Counted from the stretch's first letter, positions 25,069 through 33,445 are shown. The stretch: DNA of 64,000 nt from Jiangella mangrovi (GCF_014204975.1 NZ_JACHMM010000001.1:1736001-1800000); one strand, 5' to 3'. Numbers and translations: made by a program. The notes: generated from the letters alone by a model not told the origin.

Positions 25069-27006
25069 ATGCCCGACCCGTCCCACCCGCAGCGCGGCCT
25101 GCCGGTCGCTCCGTCGCGCGGGCGGCTGACCCCGGTCCCGGCCGGCGACGTCGTCCTCGAGGACGGGTTCTGGAAGGCCCGGCAGGACCTCAACGCGAGC
25201 ACCGTCCTGCCGCACGCGCTGGACTGGATCGACCGGCTGGGCTGGACGGACGCGTTCCGGCGGGCGGCGGCGGGCGAGGACGCGCGGCCGCGTCAGGGCA
25301 AGCTGTTCACCGACGCCGACGTGTACAAGACCGCCGAGGCGCTGGCCTGGGAGGCGAGCCGCACGCCGGAGGGTCCCGCGGGCGAGCGGCTGGCCGATCT
25401 GGGTGCGTTGATCCGCTCGGCCCAGGAGCCCGACGGCTACCTCAACACCTGGTTCGGGCACCGCCACGCCGCGGAGAAGTACACGAACCTCAGCCACGGC
25501 TTCGAGCTGTACTGCTACGGCCACCTCATCCAGGCCGGTGTGGCGCGGCTGCGGGGCGGGGTCGAGGACGACCTGACGGCGGCCGTGCTCGCCGCCGCCG
25601 ACCACGCCGTCGCGACGTTCGGCGATACCGATGACACTCGGATCGACGGCCACCCCGAAGTCGAGGCCGCGCTGGTCGAGCTGGCCCGGGCCACCGGCCG
25701 CGAGCGCTACCTCGACCTCGCCGGGAAGTTCCTGGCCCGCCGCGGCCACGACACCCTCGAGCACCACGCCATCGGCCCCGAGTACTACCTCGACGACCGG
25801 CCGCTCCGCGACGTCGACGTCCTGCGCGGGCACGCCGTCCGGGCGCTCTACCTGACGGCGGGCGCCGTCGACCACGCCGTCGAGACCGGCGACGACGCGC
25901 TGGTCGACCACCTCGTCGGCCAGTGGGACCACACCATCGCCACGCGCACCTACCTGCACGGGGGCATGGGCTCGCGCCACCTCGGCGAGTCGTTCGGCAA
26001 CGACTACGAACTGCCCACCGAGCGGGCCTACGCCGAGACCTGCGGCGCCATCGCCGGCGTCATGGCGGCCTGGCGGTTCACGCTGGCCACCGGCGAGCCG
26101 CGGTTCGCCGACTACGCCGAGCGCGCGCTGTTCAACATGGTCGCGACGGCGCTGCACCCCAGCGGGCAGCGGTTCCTGTACGTCAACCCGCTGCAGGTCC
26201 GGCACCCGCTGCCCGAGCCCGGCGACGACGAGGCGCCGTTCCGCAAGGACACGCCCCGCGCGCCCTGGTTCTGGGTGTCCTGCTGCCCGACGAACCTGGC
26301 CCGGCTGTTCGCGTCGTTCTCGGGGTACGTGGCGACGACCGACGCCGGCGGGCTGCAGCTGCACCAGCTGACGGCGTCGCGGATCGCGACCGACGTCGCC
26401 GGCCAGCGGGTCGTCCTGCGCGTGCACACGTCCTACCCGTGGGACGGCACCGTCGAGATCGAGGTGGTCGAGGCCGACGGACGCGACTGGGAGCTCGCGC
26501 TGCGGGTCCCGGCATGGGCGCGGTCGGCCCGGATCGAGGTGGCGGGCGACGTCCGCGCCGTCGTGCCGGGGATGGCGCGGGCGCGGCGCAACTGGCGGCC
26601 CGGCGACCGGCTGCGGCTGACGCTGGACGTCGAGCCCCGGCTGACGGTCCCGGACCCGCGGGTCGACGCGGTGCGCGGGACGGTCGCCGTCGAGCGCGGT
26701 CCGCTGGTCTACTGCGCCGAGGTGCCCGGCGGCGTCGCCGAGGCCCGGCACACGCTGCCGGACCCGCGGCCCAAGCTCACCGAGGTCCCCGCCGGCGTCG
26801 CCGGACTGGACCCGGGCGCCGTCGGCATCGCCACCACCGTCCGCACGACCGTCGAGACCACGGTGCCGGCCTGGCCGTACGGCCCGGAGGCGCCTCCGGC
26901 CTCGGCGGGCGACGAGGAGCTGACGCTGGTGCCGCTGTACCTGTGGGGGCTGCGCGGACCGTCGACCATGCGGGTGTTCCTGCCCGTGGAAGGGACTCAG
27001 GGATGA
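25069..27006 (+). CDS. Beta-L-arabinofuranosidase family glycoside hydrolase (GH127)
   Basis: This 645-residue protein has no signal peptide, so it acts in the cytoplasm on imported oligosaccharides. The N-terminal (alpha/alpha)6 barrel and following beta domains fit the DUF1680/GH127 layout. The zinc-thiolate active site is visible: E323 and C325 in AYAETCGAIAG, then C405 and C406 in FWVSCCPTNLARL. These correspond to E338, C340, C417 and C418 of the Bifidobacterium enzyme HypBA1. The ATG at 25069 follows a CAGGAGA site; a GTG at 25018 would extend it 17 residues and overlap the permease. Expected activity is release of L-arabinose from beta-arabinofuranosides; other GH127-clan specificities are possible. 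Confidence 0.9.
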   Translation: MPDPSHPQRGLPVAPSRGRLTPVPAGDVVLEDGFWKARQDLNASTVLPHALDWIDRLGWTDAFRRAAAGEDARPRQGKLFTDADVYKTAEALAWEASRTPEGPAGERLADLGALIRSAQEPDGYLNTWFGHRHAAEKYTNLSHGFELYCYGHLIQAGVARLRGGVEDDLTAAVLAAADHAVATFGDTDDTRIDGHPEVEAALVELARATGRERYLDLAGKFLARRGHDTLEHHAIGPEYYLDDRPLRDVDVLRGHAVRALYLTAGAVDHAVETGDDALVDHLVGQWDHTIATRTYLHGGMGSRHLGESFGNDYELPTERAYAETCGAIAGVMAAWRFTLATGEPRFADYAERALFNMVATALHPSGQRFLYVNPLQVRHPLPEPGDDEAPFRKDTPRAPWFWVSCCPTNLARLFASFSGYVATTDAGGLQLHQLTASRIATDVAGQRVVLRVHTSYPWDGTVEIEVVEADGRDWELALRVPAWARSARIEVAGDVRAVVPGMARARRNWRPGDRLRLTLDVEPRLTVPDPRVDAVRGTVAVERGPLVYCAEVPGGVAEARHTLPDPRPKLTEVPAGVAGLDPGAVGIATTVRTTVETTVPAWPYGPEAPPASAGDEELTLVPLYLWGLRGPSTMRVFLPVEGTQG

Positions 27007-27419
27007 GCGAGGCGAGCGTGCGGCTGGTCCGCCGCGGCGAGCTGTCCGGCAACACCGCCCAGACGGCGGGCGGGCTAGTCCGCCTGTCCGCCGTCTCGAC
27101 GTCGATGACCGGGTCGTCCGGCCTCTGGATGGGGATCGCCGAGCTGCCCGCCGGCCACGCGACCGAGGTGCACCACCACGGCGACTCCGAGACCGGCGTC
27201 CTGGTGCTCGACGGCGTCACACGCTGGTGGTTCGGCCCCGGCCTGACGGAGCACGTCGTGGCCGAGGCCGGCGACTTCGTCTACGTACCGGGCGGGGCGA
27301 TCCACGTCGAGGAGAACCCGGCGCTGACCGAGATCGCGCGGATCGTGGTCGCGCGCACCAGCGGCGAGGCGATCGTCGTCAACCTGCCCGACCATCCGGC
27401 GAACGCCCGGTTCCGCTGA
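27003..27419 (+). CDS. Cupin-domain protein
   Basis: This 138-residue protein starts with an ATGA overlap on the GH127 stop codon, so it belongs to the same operon. It is a single-domain cupin. Motif 1 is seen as GHATEVHHHGDSETGVLVLDG near residue 52, with metal-binding His, and motif 2 as GDFVYVPGGAIHVEENP near 93. Cupins of this kind may be sugar isomerases or ligand-binding proteins. The context suggests a role with the arabinoside or galactoside hydrolase, but the reaction is not known. Confidence 0.85.
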   Translation: MSEASVRLVRRGELSGNTAQTAGGLVRLSAVSTSMTGSSGLWMGIAELPAGHATEVHHHGDSETGVLVLDGVTRWWFGPGLTEHVVAEAGDFVYVPGGAIHVEENPALTEIARIVVARTSGEAIVVNLPDHPANARFR

Positions 27420-27724
27420 CGGCGGCAGCGGCCGCGCGCTCGGCGAAGGCGCGCACGGCGGGTGGCCAGGCAACGGTGTGAGATCAGTGCACTGAGTGTG
27501 TGAAGAAAATGTCGTTGGAGCGACAGCATCGCCACACAGATCACGCAGTGATCTCCCACCCACGCTGTCCGTACGCGCACCCATCGGGCCTTGGCACGTT
27601 GCAGCGCTCTACACATGGGACGAATCAGGCGCATGGGCTCATGCCCCACGTGCCAAGGGGTCGCCGTCAACGTGCCAAGCACGAACCGCATCCAGCTAGC
27701 TCCTCTGATCCCGCCGGACGTACC
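27420..27724. repeat. Palindrome-rich intergenic stretch before the IS element
   Basis: No convincing gene is present. The stretch is lower in G+C than its neighbours and holds several symmetric elements: TCAGTGCACTGA at 27484-27495 and AGATCACGCAGTGATCT at 27538-27554. There is also a 12-bp inverted repeat, CTTGGCACGTTG (27590-27601) and CAACGTGCCAAG (27668-27679), with a related CACGTGCCAAGG at 27648-27659. These could be regulator-binding sites or remnants of an older mobile element. Short open frames on both strands (for example minus 27281-27691) show no recognisable protein. Confidence 0.5.
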
Positions 27725-27726
27725 TA

Positions 27727-28853
27727 GTGTCGTGAGTCAATAGTTCGTATTTAGTGGGTAGGCTTTGCGGGTGCCGAGTCCGGTTGCCCCTGTTGTGACG
27801 TTGACTGATGAGGAGCGGTCGCAGCTGTTGACGTGGTCGCGGCGGCCGACGAGCGCGAATGCGTTGGCGGTGCGGTCGCGGATCGTGCTGGCCGCTGGTG
27901 ACGGGCTGGGGAACACCGCGATCGCGCAGAAGCTCGGGATCGCGGTGTCGAGTGCGCGTAAGTGGCGCTCGCGGTTCGTCGCCGACCGACTCGATGGCCT
28001 GCTTGATGAACCGCGCCCTGGCCGGCCCCGCACGGTTGGTGACGAGCAGGTCGAGGCGGTGATCACCCGGACGCTGGAGACGACGCCGAAGGATGCGACG
28101 CACTGGTCGACTCGGTCGCTGGCGGCCGAGCTGGGCCTGTCGCAGTCCGCGGTCTCGCGGATCTGGCGGGCCTTCGGCCTGCAGCCGCACCGGCAGGAGT
28201 CGTGGAAGCTGTCCAAGGACCCGCTGTTCGTCGACAAGGTCAAAGACGTCGTGGGTCTCTACCTCGACCCGCCCGAGCGGGCCGTGGTGCTGTGCGTGGA
28301 CGAGAAGTCCCAGATCCAGGCCCTGGACCGCACGGCCCCGATCCTGCCCATGCTCCCGGGCACCCCGCAGCGCGCCACCCATGACTACAAGCGCTACGGC
28401 ACGTCCAGCCTCTACGCCGCCCTCGACCTCGCCACCGGCCAGGTCATCGGCTCGCTGCACGCCCGCCACCGAGCGATCGAGTTCAAGAAGTTCCTGGCCA
28501 AGATCGACGCCGAGGTGCCCGCGGAACTCGACGTGCACGTCGTGCTCGACAACGCCTCGACCCACAAGACACCGGCCGTGAAGCGATGGCTGATCGAACA
28601 CCCCCGCTTCACGCTCCACTTCACCCCGACCAGCTCCTCATGGCTCAACCTGGTCGAACGCTGGTTCGGCGAGCTGACCACGAAGAAACTCCAACGCGGC
28701 ACCCACCGGTCAGTCCGCGAACTCAACACCGACATCCGCGCCTGGATCGACACCTGGAACGACAACCCCAGGCCCTACGTGTGGACCAAGACCGCCGACC
28801 AGATCCTCGAATCCATCGCCAGATACTGCACGCGAATTAACGACTCAGGACAC
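27727..28853 (+). mobile_element. IS630-family insertion sequence, complete (1127 bp)
   Basis: The ends are imperfect terminal inverted repeats. The left end is GTGTCGTGAGTCAATAGTTC and the inverted right end is GTGTCCTGAGTCGTTAATTC. Each end is flanked by a TA dinucleotide (27725-27726 and 28854-28855), the usual IS630/mariner target duplication. It carries one intact transposase gene that fills nearly the whole element. The insertion is precisely at the stop codon of the minus-strand regulator ending at 28853. Confidence 0.92.
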
Positions 28854-28856
28854 TAG
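27771..28856 (+). CDS. IS630-family transposase
   Basis: This is a protein of about 361 residues. The N-terminal helix-turn-helix region (AIAQKLGIAVSSARKWRSRF, then GLSQSAVSRIWRAFGL) binds the terminal repeats. The DDE catalytic triad is complete: D177 (LCVDEKSQ), D260 (VVLDNASTH) and E296 (WLNLVERWFGEL), so it looks active. The GTG at 27771 is preferred; a TTG at 27765 is in frame. The stop codon TAG (28854-28856) is made of the TA target duplication plus one host base, so termination depends on where the element lands. Confidence 0.93.
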   Translation: MPSPVAPVVTLTDEERSQLLTWSRRPTSANALAVRSRIVLAAGDGLGNTAIAQKLGIAVSSARKWRSRFVADRLDGLLDEPRPGRPRTVGDEQVEAVITRTLETTPKDATHWSTRSLAAELGLSQSAVSRIWRAFGLQPHRQESWKLSKDPLFVDKVKDVVGLYLDPPERAVVLCVDEKSQIQALDRTAPILPMLPGTPQRATHDYKRYGTSSLYAALDLATGQVIGSLHARHRAIEFKKFLAKIDAEVPAELDVHVVLDNASTHKTPAVKRWLIEHPRFTLHFTPTSSSWLNLVERWFGELTTKKLQRGTHRSVRELNTDIRAWIDTWNDNPRPYVWTKTADQILESIARYCTRINDSGH

Positions 28857-29929
28857 CCGACCGCGGCGGCCGCGCGGGCGGCGAGGGCGCGCACGGCGGC
28901 GACCAGTTCGTCCGGCCCATCGACGGTGAAGGGGTGGCCGAGCGTGACCAGGCGAGCGGCCAGCCAGTCCATCGAGTCGTCGCGGCGGGCGTGGAGCCGG
29001 CAGCGCGCCTCGTCGACGGCGACGACCTGACCGGGCGGATCGCCGAGCCGGCCGGCCACCGCGCTCACGGGCGCCTCGAACGTCACCACGACGTGCAGCT
29101 CGGGCGTGCCCCAGTCGGTCCGCCGCCCGGCGACGTAGGCCGCGGCGTCGGCGGCCGGCAGCGCCCGCTCCTCGCGCACCCGGACCCCCGTCGGCTGCAC
29201 CCGGGTGATCCGGTCCACCCGGAACGTCCGCCAGCCGTCGCGGTCGCCGTCGTGCCGGGAGGCGGCGTGACCTGCGCGGCCACGGTTGTCGGTACCCGCC
29301 CGTAGGGTGGGAGGACCCTCCCGACCGGGCGGGGTCTGGCCAGGCGAACCGTCGACGTTCCAGGCGACGAGGTACCAGCGGCGGCCCGACGGGACCAGCG
29401 CGAGCGGCTCGACCAGCCGGCCGGACTCCGTCGCGTCGCCTGCGGTGTAGCGGAACCGCACCCGCTCGCGGGTCGCGGCGGCCGCCGCCAGCGCCGTCAG
29501 CACCTCCGGGTCGACCACCGGCCCGGCACCGTCCGGCCCGACCGGCAGGGTCGCCGCGCCGAGCGTCCGCACCCGGTGCCGCAGCCGCGACGGCAGCACC
29601 TGCTCGAGCTTGCCGAGCGCCCGCACGGACGCCTCCTCGATGCCCGCGACGGCGGACCCGGCGGCCGCCCGCAGGCCTACCGCGATGGCCACCGCCTCCT
29701 CGTCGTCGAGCAGCAGGGGCGGCAGCGCGGCGCCCGCCACGAGGCGATACCCGCCCGCCGCGCCCAGCGTCGCCTCGACCGGGTAGCCGAGGTCGCGCAG
29801 CCGGTCGACGTCGCGGCGGACGGTGCGCGGGGTGACGCCGAGGCGGTGCGCCAGCTCGCTGCCGGGCCATTCGCGCGGCGTCTGCAACAGAGACAGCAGC
29901 GCGAGCAGCCGGGCCGGTGTATGGCTCAT
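28853..29929 (-). CDS. YafY-type HTH/WYL transcriptional regulator
   Basis: This 358-residue protein has an N-terminal HTH_11 winged helix (LALLSLLQTPREWPGSELAH, LGVTPRTVRRDVDRL) and a WYL domain (GRRWYLVAWNV near 182, TFRVDRI near 236). A C-terminal WCX part follows. It is paralogous to the gene at 58339 but carries about 36 extra residues (193-232) in the middle of the WYL domain. The IS630 element inserted at its stop codon; TAG is preserved because the element ends in the right base. It is divergent from the epoxide hydrolase at 29994, its likely target, with a CTAGGAC/GTCCTAG repeat between. Confidence 0.9.
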   Translation of the reverse strand: MSHTPARLLALLSLLQTPREWPGSELAHRLGVTPRTVRRDVDRLRDLGYPVEATLGAAGGYRLVAGAALPPLLLDDEEAVAIAVGLRAAAGSAVAGIEEASVRALGKLEQVLPSRLRHRVRTLGAATLPVGPDGAGPVVDPEVLTALAAAAATRERVRFRYTAGDATESGRLVEPLALVPSGRRWYLVAWNVDGSPGQTPPGREGPPTLRAGTDNRGRAGHAASRHDGDRDGWRTFRVDRITRVQPTGVRVREERALPAADAAAYVAGRRTDWGTPELHVVVTFEAPVSAVAGRLGDPPGQVVAVDEARCRLHARRDDSMDWLAARLVTLGHPFTVDGPDELVAAVRALAARAAAAVG

Positions 29930-29951
29930 GAAGGACAGAATGCCCGCAGAA

Positions 29952-29983
29952 CTAGGACAAGTACAGACCTAGATGCGTCCTAG
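29952..29983. promoter_or_regulatory. Inverted-repeat operator between regulator and epoxide hydrolase
   Basis: CTAGGAC (29952-29958) and GTCCTAG (29977-29983) are perfect inverted 7-bp arms separated by 18 bp. A further CCTAG lies between them (29968-29972). The site lies in the 64-bp divergent gap, a natural place for the YafY-type regulator to control its own gene and the hydrolase. Confidence 0.55.
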
Positions 29984-29993
29984 CGTCGGCGAC

Positions 29994-31106
29994 ATGACAC
30001 CTTTCACCATCGACATCCCGCAGTCCGACCTCGACGACCTGCGCGAGCGGCTGACCCGCACGCGATGGACGCCGCAGCTGCCCGGCGACGGGTGGGACCG
30101 CGGTGTTCCCGCCGACTGGCTGCGCGACACCGCCGAGTACTGGCGAACCGGCTACGACTGGCGCGCCCGCGAGGCCCGGCTGAACGAGTTCCCGCAGTTC
30201 ATCGAGGAGATCGACGGTCTCGGCCTGCACTACCTGCACGTCCGCTCGCCCGAGCCGGACGCGCTGCCGCTGATCCTCGCCCACGGCTGGCCGAACTCGT
30301 TCGTCGAGTTCGCGCGCACGATCCCTCTGCTCGCGCAGACCTTCCACGTGGTGGTGCCGTCGGTGCCCGGCTTCGGCTTCTCCGCGGCCCCGCGCACGAC
30401 GGGGTTCGGCATCGGTGCGGTCGTGGCGATGTACGGGCGGCTGATGGAGCGGCTCGGCTACGACCGCTACGGCACGCAGGGCGGCGACCTCGGCGCGTAC
30501 GTCGCGCCGGAGCTCGCCCGGCTGCACCCGGACCGTGTCGTCGGCGTGCACATCGACGGCGGCTTCGGCTTCCCGACCGAGGACGACGTACCCGGCATGA
30601 CGGCGGACGAGCGGGCCGAGTGGGACCTGATGCAGCAGTGGATGTCCGGCGGCGTCGACCACCACGCGCTGCTCCGGGTCGCGCCGCAGACCTTCGGGCA
30701 CGGCTGGCACGACTCGCCGGTGGCGCTGCTGGCCTGGCACGCACAGAAGTTCCAGGAGTTCTCGATGTCCGACCAGCCGCTGTTCGACGTCATCGACCGC
30801 GATCTGTTCCTCGACAACGTCAGCCTCTACTGGTTCACCAAGACCGCCGCGACGTCGTCGTGGCCGATGTACGAAGGGCTCGCCGGCGCCGCGGACCGAC
30901 CGCGGTTCGAGTGGCCGAAGGGACAGAAGGCGGTGCCGTCGGGCGTCTACGCGGGCGGGTCGGCGCTGATGCGGCGGCTGGCCGAGCGGGACAACACGAT
31001 CACGCACTGGCCCGAGGGCAATCCGGGCCGGCACCACTTCGTCGCCATGGAGGAGCCGGCCGCGCACGTCGCGGACATCCGGGCGTTCTACGCCGGGCTC
31101 CGGTGA
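29994..31106 (+). CDS. Epoxide hydrolase (EHN plus alpha/beta-hydrolase)
   Basis: This 370-residue protein has an N-terminal epoxide-hydrolase domain (FTIDIPQSDLDDLRERLTRT, ending with WRAREARLNEFPQF). The alpha/beta-hydrolase core shows the oxyanion motif HGWPNSF and the nucleophile elbow in GTQGGDLGAYVAPEL, with the Asp as nucleophile. A catalytic His is probable in GRHHFVAMEEP near the C-terminus. The family converts epoxides to diols in the cytoplasm. The ATG at 29994 was chosen; an ATG at 29973 is in frame but lies inside the operator-like repeat. It is divergent from the YafY-type regulator. Confidence 0.9.
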   Translation: MTPFTIDIPQSDLDDLRERLTRTRWTPQLPGDGWDRGVPADWLRDTAEYWRTGYDWRAREARLNEFPQFIEEIDGLGLHYLHVRSPEPDALPLILAHGWPNSFVEFARTIPLLAQTFHVVVPSVPGFGFSAAPRTTGFGIGAVVAMYGRLMERLGYDRYGTQGGDLGAYVAPELARLHPDRVVGVHIDGGFGFPTEDDVPGMTADERAEWDLMQQWMSGGVDHHALLRVAPQTFGHGWHDSPVALLAWHAQKFQEFSMSDQPLFDVIDRDLFLDNVSLYWFTKTAATSSWPMYEGLAGAADRPRFEWPKGQKAVPSGVYAGGSALMRRLAERDNTITHWPEGNPGRHHFVAMEEPAAHVADIRAFYAGLR

Positions 31107-31158
31107 GTCCGCAGCCGAGCCGGGCGGAATTCACAGTGTCACTGACTACCCTCGGAGC

Positions 31159-32100
31159 ATGCGCCCCAACTCGCCCCGGCCCGGAGGTGTCGTCCTCGGC
31201 CTGCTCATGTTCGTGGCCGGCGCTCTCGGCACGTGGGCGAGCTGGCGGTGGTTCGTCGACACCGCCGTCGGGCAGCGCATCGACCAGGTGGCGTTCCGCG
31301 GGTCCGGCATCGGCCGGTCCACGCTCTGGTCCGGCGCGGAGCGGGTCCTCGACGTCGTCTCGGTCCCGTTCGTCGTCGTGGTGCTCGGCGCCGTCGCCCT
31401 GATCGCCCTGCTGCGCCAGCGCTGGCTGCTGGCGCTGCAGGTCATCGTCCTGGTCGGCGGTGCCAACCTGACGACCCAGGTGCTCAAGCACGCGGTCCTC
31501 GACCGGCCGCGGCTGGCCGAGGACACCGGGCCGCTGGGCAACTCGCTGCCCAGCGGGCACACGACGGTCGCGGCAAGCGTCGCGGCCGCACTGGTGCTGG
31601 TGGTGCCGCGACGGGCCCGGCCGGCGGTCGCCGTCGTCGGCGCCGGGTACACCGCCCTCACCGGCGTCTCGACCATGGTCGGCGGCTGGCACCGTCCGTC
31701 CGACGTCGTCGCCGCTGTCACGGTCGTGCTCGCGTGGGCCGGGCTGACGACCGTCCTCACCGCCATCAGCAGCCCCGAGAAGATGCCGGTGCCGTCCGTC
31801 GGCAGCACCCCGACGGCGGTCGTCACCGGCCTGTTCGCGGTCGCGGCGGGCGTGGCGGGTGCCATGGCCGCGTCGGCGCTGCTGCGCACCCGCGACGTCC
31901 TGAACACCGCCGGAGCGGTGACGGAACGGTCCGACCTGGCGACGGCGTACGTCGGTGCGGCGCTCGGGGTGGTGGCCGTCACGGCGCTCGCCTTCGCGGC
32001 GATCCTGGTCGCACACCAGGTCGCCAGCCGGCCGCTGTCCGCTCAGGGGAAATCGGCGGGCCGGACCACCACGGCCCGGGTTTCCGGTACGGTGTCCTAG
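31159..32100 (+). CDS. PAP2-superfamily membrane phosphatase
   Basis: This 313-residue protein has multiple transmembrane helices and the three phosphatase motifs: KHAVLDRPRL near residue 112, SLPSGHTTVAAS near 129, and GGWHRPSDVVAAVT near 175. Such enzymes dephosphorylate lipids such as undecaprenyl pyrophosphate or phosphatidate on the outer face of the membrane. About 120 residues follow the catalytic part and hold two or three more hydrophobic helices of unknown role, ending in a Ser/Thr/Arg-rich tail. Confidence 0.88.
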   Translation: MRPNSPRPGGVVLGLLMFVAGALGTWASWRWFVDTAVGQRIDQVAFRGSGIGRSTLWSGAERVLDVVSVPFVVVVLGAVALIALLRQRWLLALQVIVLVGGANLTTQVLKHAVLDRPRLAEDTGPLGNSLPSGHTTVAASVAAALVLVVPRRARPAVAVVGAGYTALTGVSTMVGGWHRPSDVVAAVTVVLAWAGLTTVLTAISSPEKMPVPSVGSTPTAVVTGLFAVAAGVAGAMAASALLRTRDVLNTAGAVTERSDLATAYVGAALGVVAVTALAFAAILVAHQVASRPLSAQGKSAGRTTTARVSGTVS

Positions 32101-32180
32101 CCGTTCGGTGCTGTCACAGCAGCGTGCCGGAGGACGGGGAACACCTGTTCAACGCTGCCCGCCGAAGTGATGGTCAAGAG

Positions 32181-32210
32181 TTGACATAGTCTTCCAAAGA
32201 GGGCTACACA
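32181..32210 (+). promoter_or_regulatory. Sigma-70-like promoter of the 32240 small gene
   Basis: A perfect -35 box TTGACA (32181-32186) is followed after 18 bp by TACACA (32205-32210), an acceptable weak -10. It lies 30 bp upstream of the small gene's ATG. The call is from pattern only. Confidence 0.45.
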
Positions 32211-32239
32211 ACGGCGTCCCCGAGCGGCAGACTGGCGCA

Positions 32240-32464
32240 ATGACCTCTCGCACACCGGCCGCGAGGCCTGTTTTTCCTTCGAGTCCGTTCCGCCCCATCG
32301 CCCCCGCCCCCCTCGAGAAGTTCTCCGTCGATGACCTGCTCACTCACGACCGCCACGGCTTGGGCCGCGTGGTCAGTGTTCCCGGCGAGCACGAGGTACA
32401 CGTCGATTTCGGCACCGCGGTCCGTCGCATCGCACTGCCGAACCCCAAGGTGACCCGGCTCTGA
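32240..32464 (+). CDS. Small helicase-tail/CarD-like beta protein
   Basis: This 74-residue protein has a Pro-rich N-terminus (about 25 residues). The remainder, FSVDDLLTHDRHGLGRVVSV and VHVDFGTAVRRIALPNPKV, is like the small Tudor-like beta domain at the C-terminus of PcrA/UvrD helicases (VxHDxxGxGxV ... VDFG). That helicase tail contacts RNA polymerase, so this free-standing domain might also bind polymerase or nucleic acid. Free-standing copies are common in actinobacteria. The start ATG at 32240 has no obvious ribosome site. Confidence 0.7.
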   Translation: MTSRTPAARPVFPSSPFRPIAPAPLEKFSVDDLLTHDRHGLGRVVSVPGEHEVHVDFGTAVRRIALPNPKVTRL

Positions 32465-32575
32465 GCCGTCACCTTTCTGAAAACACCGCAAAACATCACC
32501 GAAACGTCCTGGCATCCGGCCGCCCGGCATCGGGTGTGTCAATATCCGCCATGCCGGCCGGCCGGGGCGGGACGC

Positions 32576-33445
32576 TCATCGATCCGCCCGCCCCAGGCCA
32601 CTGTGCCGGTCCGGGTTCTGGAACGACAACAGCCGGGTGACCCGGCCGTCCGCGGTCTCGACGATCGCCGCCACGGCCACCTGGTCGCCCAGCCAGCCGA
32701 CGAACCCCAGCTGGCCGTTGAGCTCCACCGCCTCGAAGCGGAAGCCGGTCAGCTCGCCCCGGTCGCGGATGCCCAGGATGAACCGCGCCACGCGGTCGGC
32801 GCCCACCACCGGCCGCAGCGCCGCGCGCGCCTTGCCGCCGCCGTCGTTCGTCATGACGACGTCCGGCGCCAGCACCTCGAGCAGGGCCGTCAGGTCGCCC
32901 TCGAAGCAGGCCCGCAGGAACCGCTCGGTGACCTCGGCCCGCTGGCCCGGGTCGGTGTCGAACCGCGGCCGCCGCGCCTGCACGTGCTCGCGGGCCCGGT
33001 GCGCGACCTGCCGCACCGACGCCTCGCTGCGCTCCAGTGAGGTGGCGATCTCCGCGTACGGGAAGCCGAACACCTCGCGCAGCACGAACACCGCCCGCTC
33101 GATGGGCGTGAGCGTCTCGAGCACGACGAGCATCGCCATCGAGACGTCCTCGGCCACCTCGACCGGGCGGGCGGCGTCAGGCCCGGTCAGCAGGGGCTCC
33201 GGCAGCCACGGCCCGACGTAGGTCTCGCGGCGGGTGCGCAGGGTCCGCAGCCGGTTCAGCGCCAGCCGCGTCGCGATGCGCACGAGATACGCCTTGGGCT
33301 CGAGCACGTCGTCGCGGTCGTCGGCGGACCAGCGCAGCCAGGTGTCCTGCACGACGTCCTCGGCGTCGGCGACGCTGCCCAGCAGCTCGTAGGCGACGGT
33401 GAACAGCAGGCCGCGGTGACGCTGGAAGGGATCGACCACCGTCAT
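32576..33445 (-). CDS. ECF41-type sigma factor with SnoaL-like C-terminal domain (SigJ-like), copy 1
   Basis: This 289-residue protein has sigma region 2 at 1-75 (LLGSVADAEDVVQDTWLRW), a linker with GPWLPEPL at 78-84, and region 4 at about 105-160 (TPIERAVFVLREVFGFPYAE). A C-terminal NTF2/SnoaL-like domain follows. The ECF41 signatures DGGGK (201-205) and NPDR (277-280, usually NPDK) are visible; this extension tunes the sigma factor in place of an anti-sigma factor. Its ATG overlaps the stop of the carboxymuconolactone decarboxylase-family gene (ATGA), the classic ECF41 arrangement. The inducing signal is unknown, possibly redox. Confidence 0.92.
   Translation of the reverse strand: MTVVDPFQRHRGLLFTVAYELLGSVADAEDVVQDTWLRWSADDRDDVLEPKAYLVRIATRLALNRLRTLRTRRETYVGPWLPEPLLTGPDAARPVEVAEDVSMAMLVVLETLTPIERAVFVLREVFGFPYAEIATSLERSEASVRQVAHRAREHVQARRPRFDTDPGQRAEVTERFLRACFEGDLTALLEVLAPDVVMTNDGGGKARAALRPVVGADRVARFILGIRDRGELTGFRFEAVELNGQLGFVGWLGDQVAVAAIVETADGRVTRLLSFQNPDRHSGLGRADR

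Noticed and set aside
27281-27691. Minus-strand protein of 136 residues in the gap before the IS element
   Set aside because: It overlaps the cupin gene end and has no ribosome site or family resemblance; the palindromes in the gap argue for non-coding DNA.
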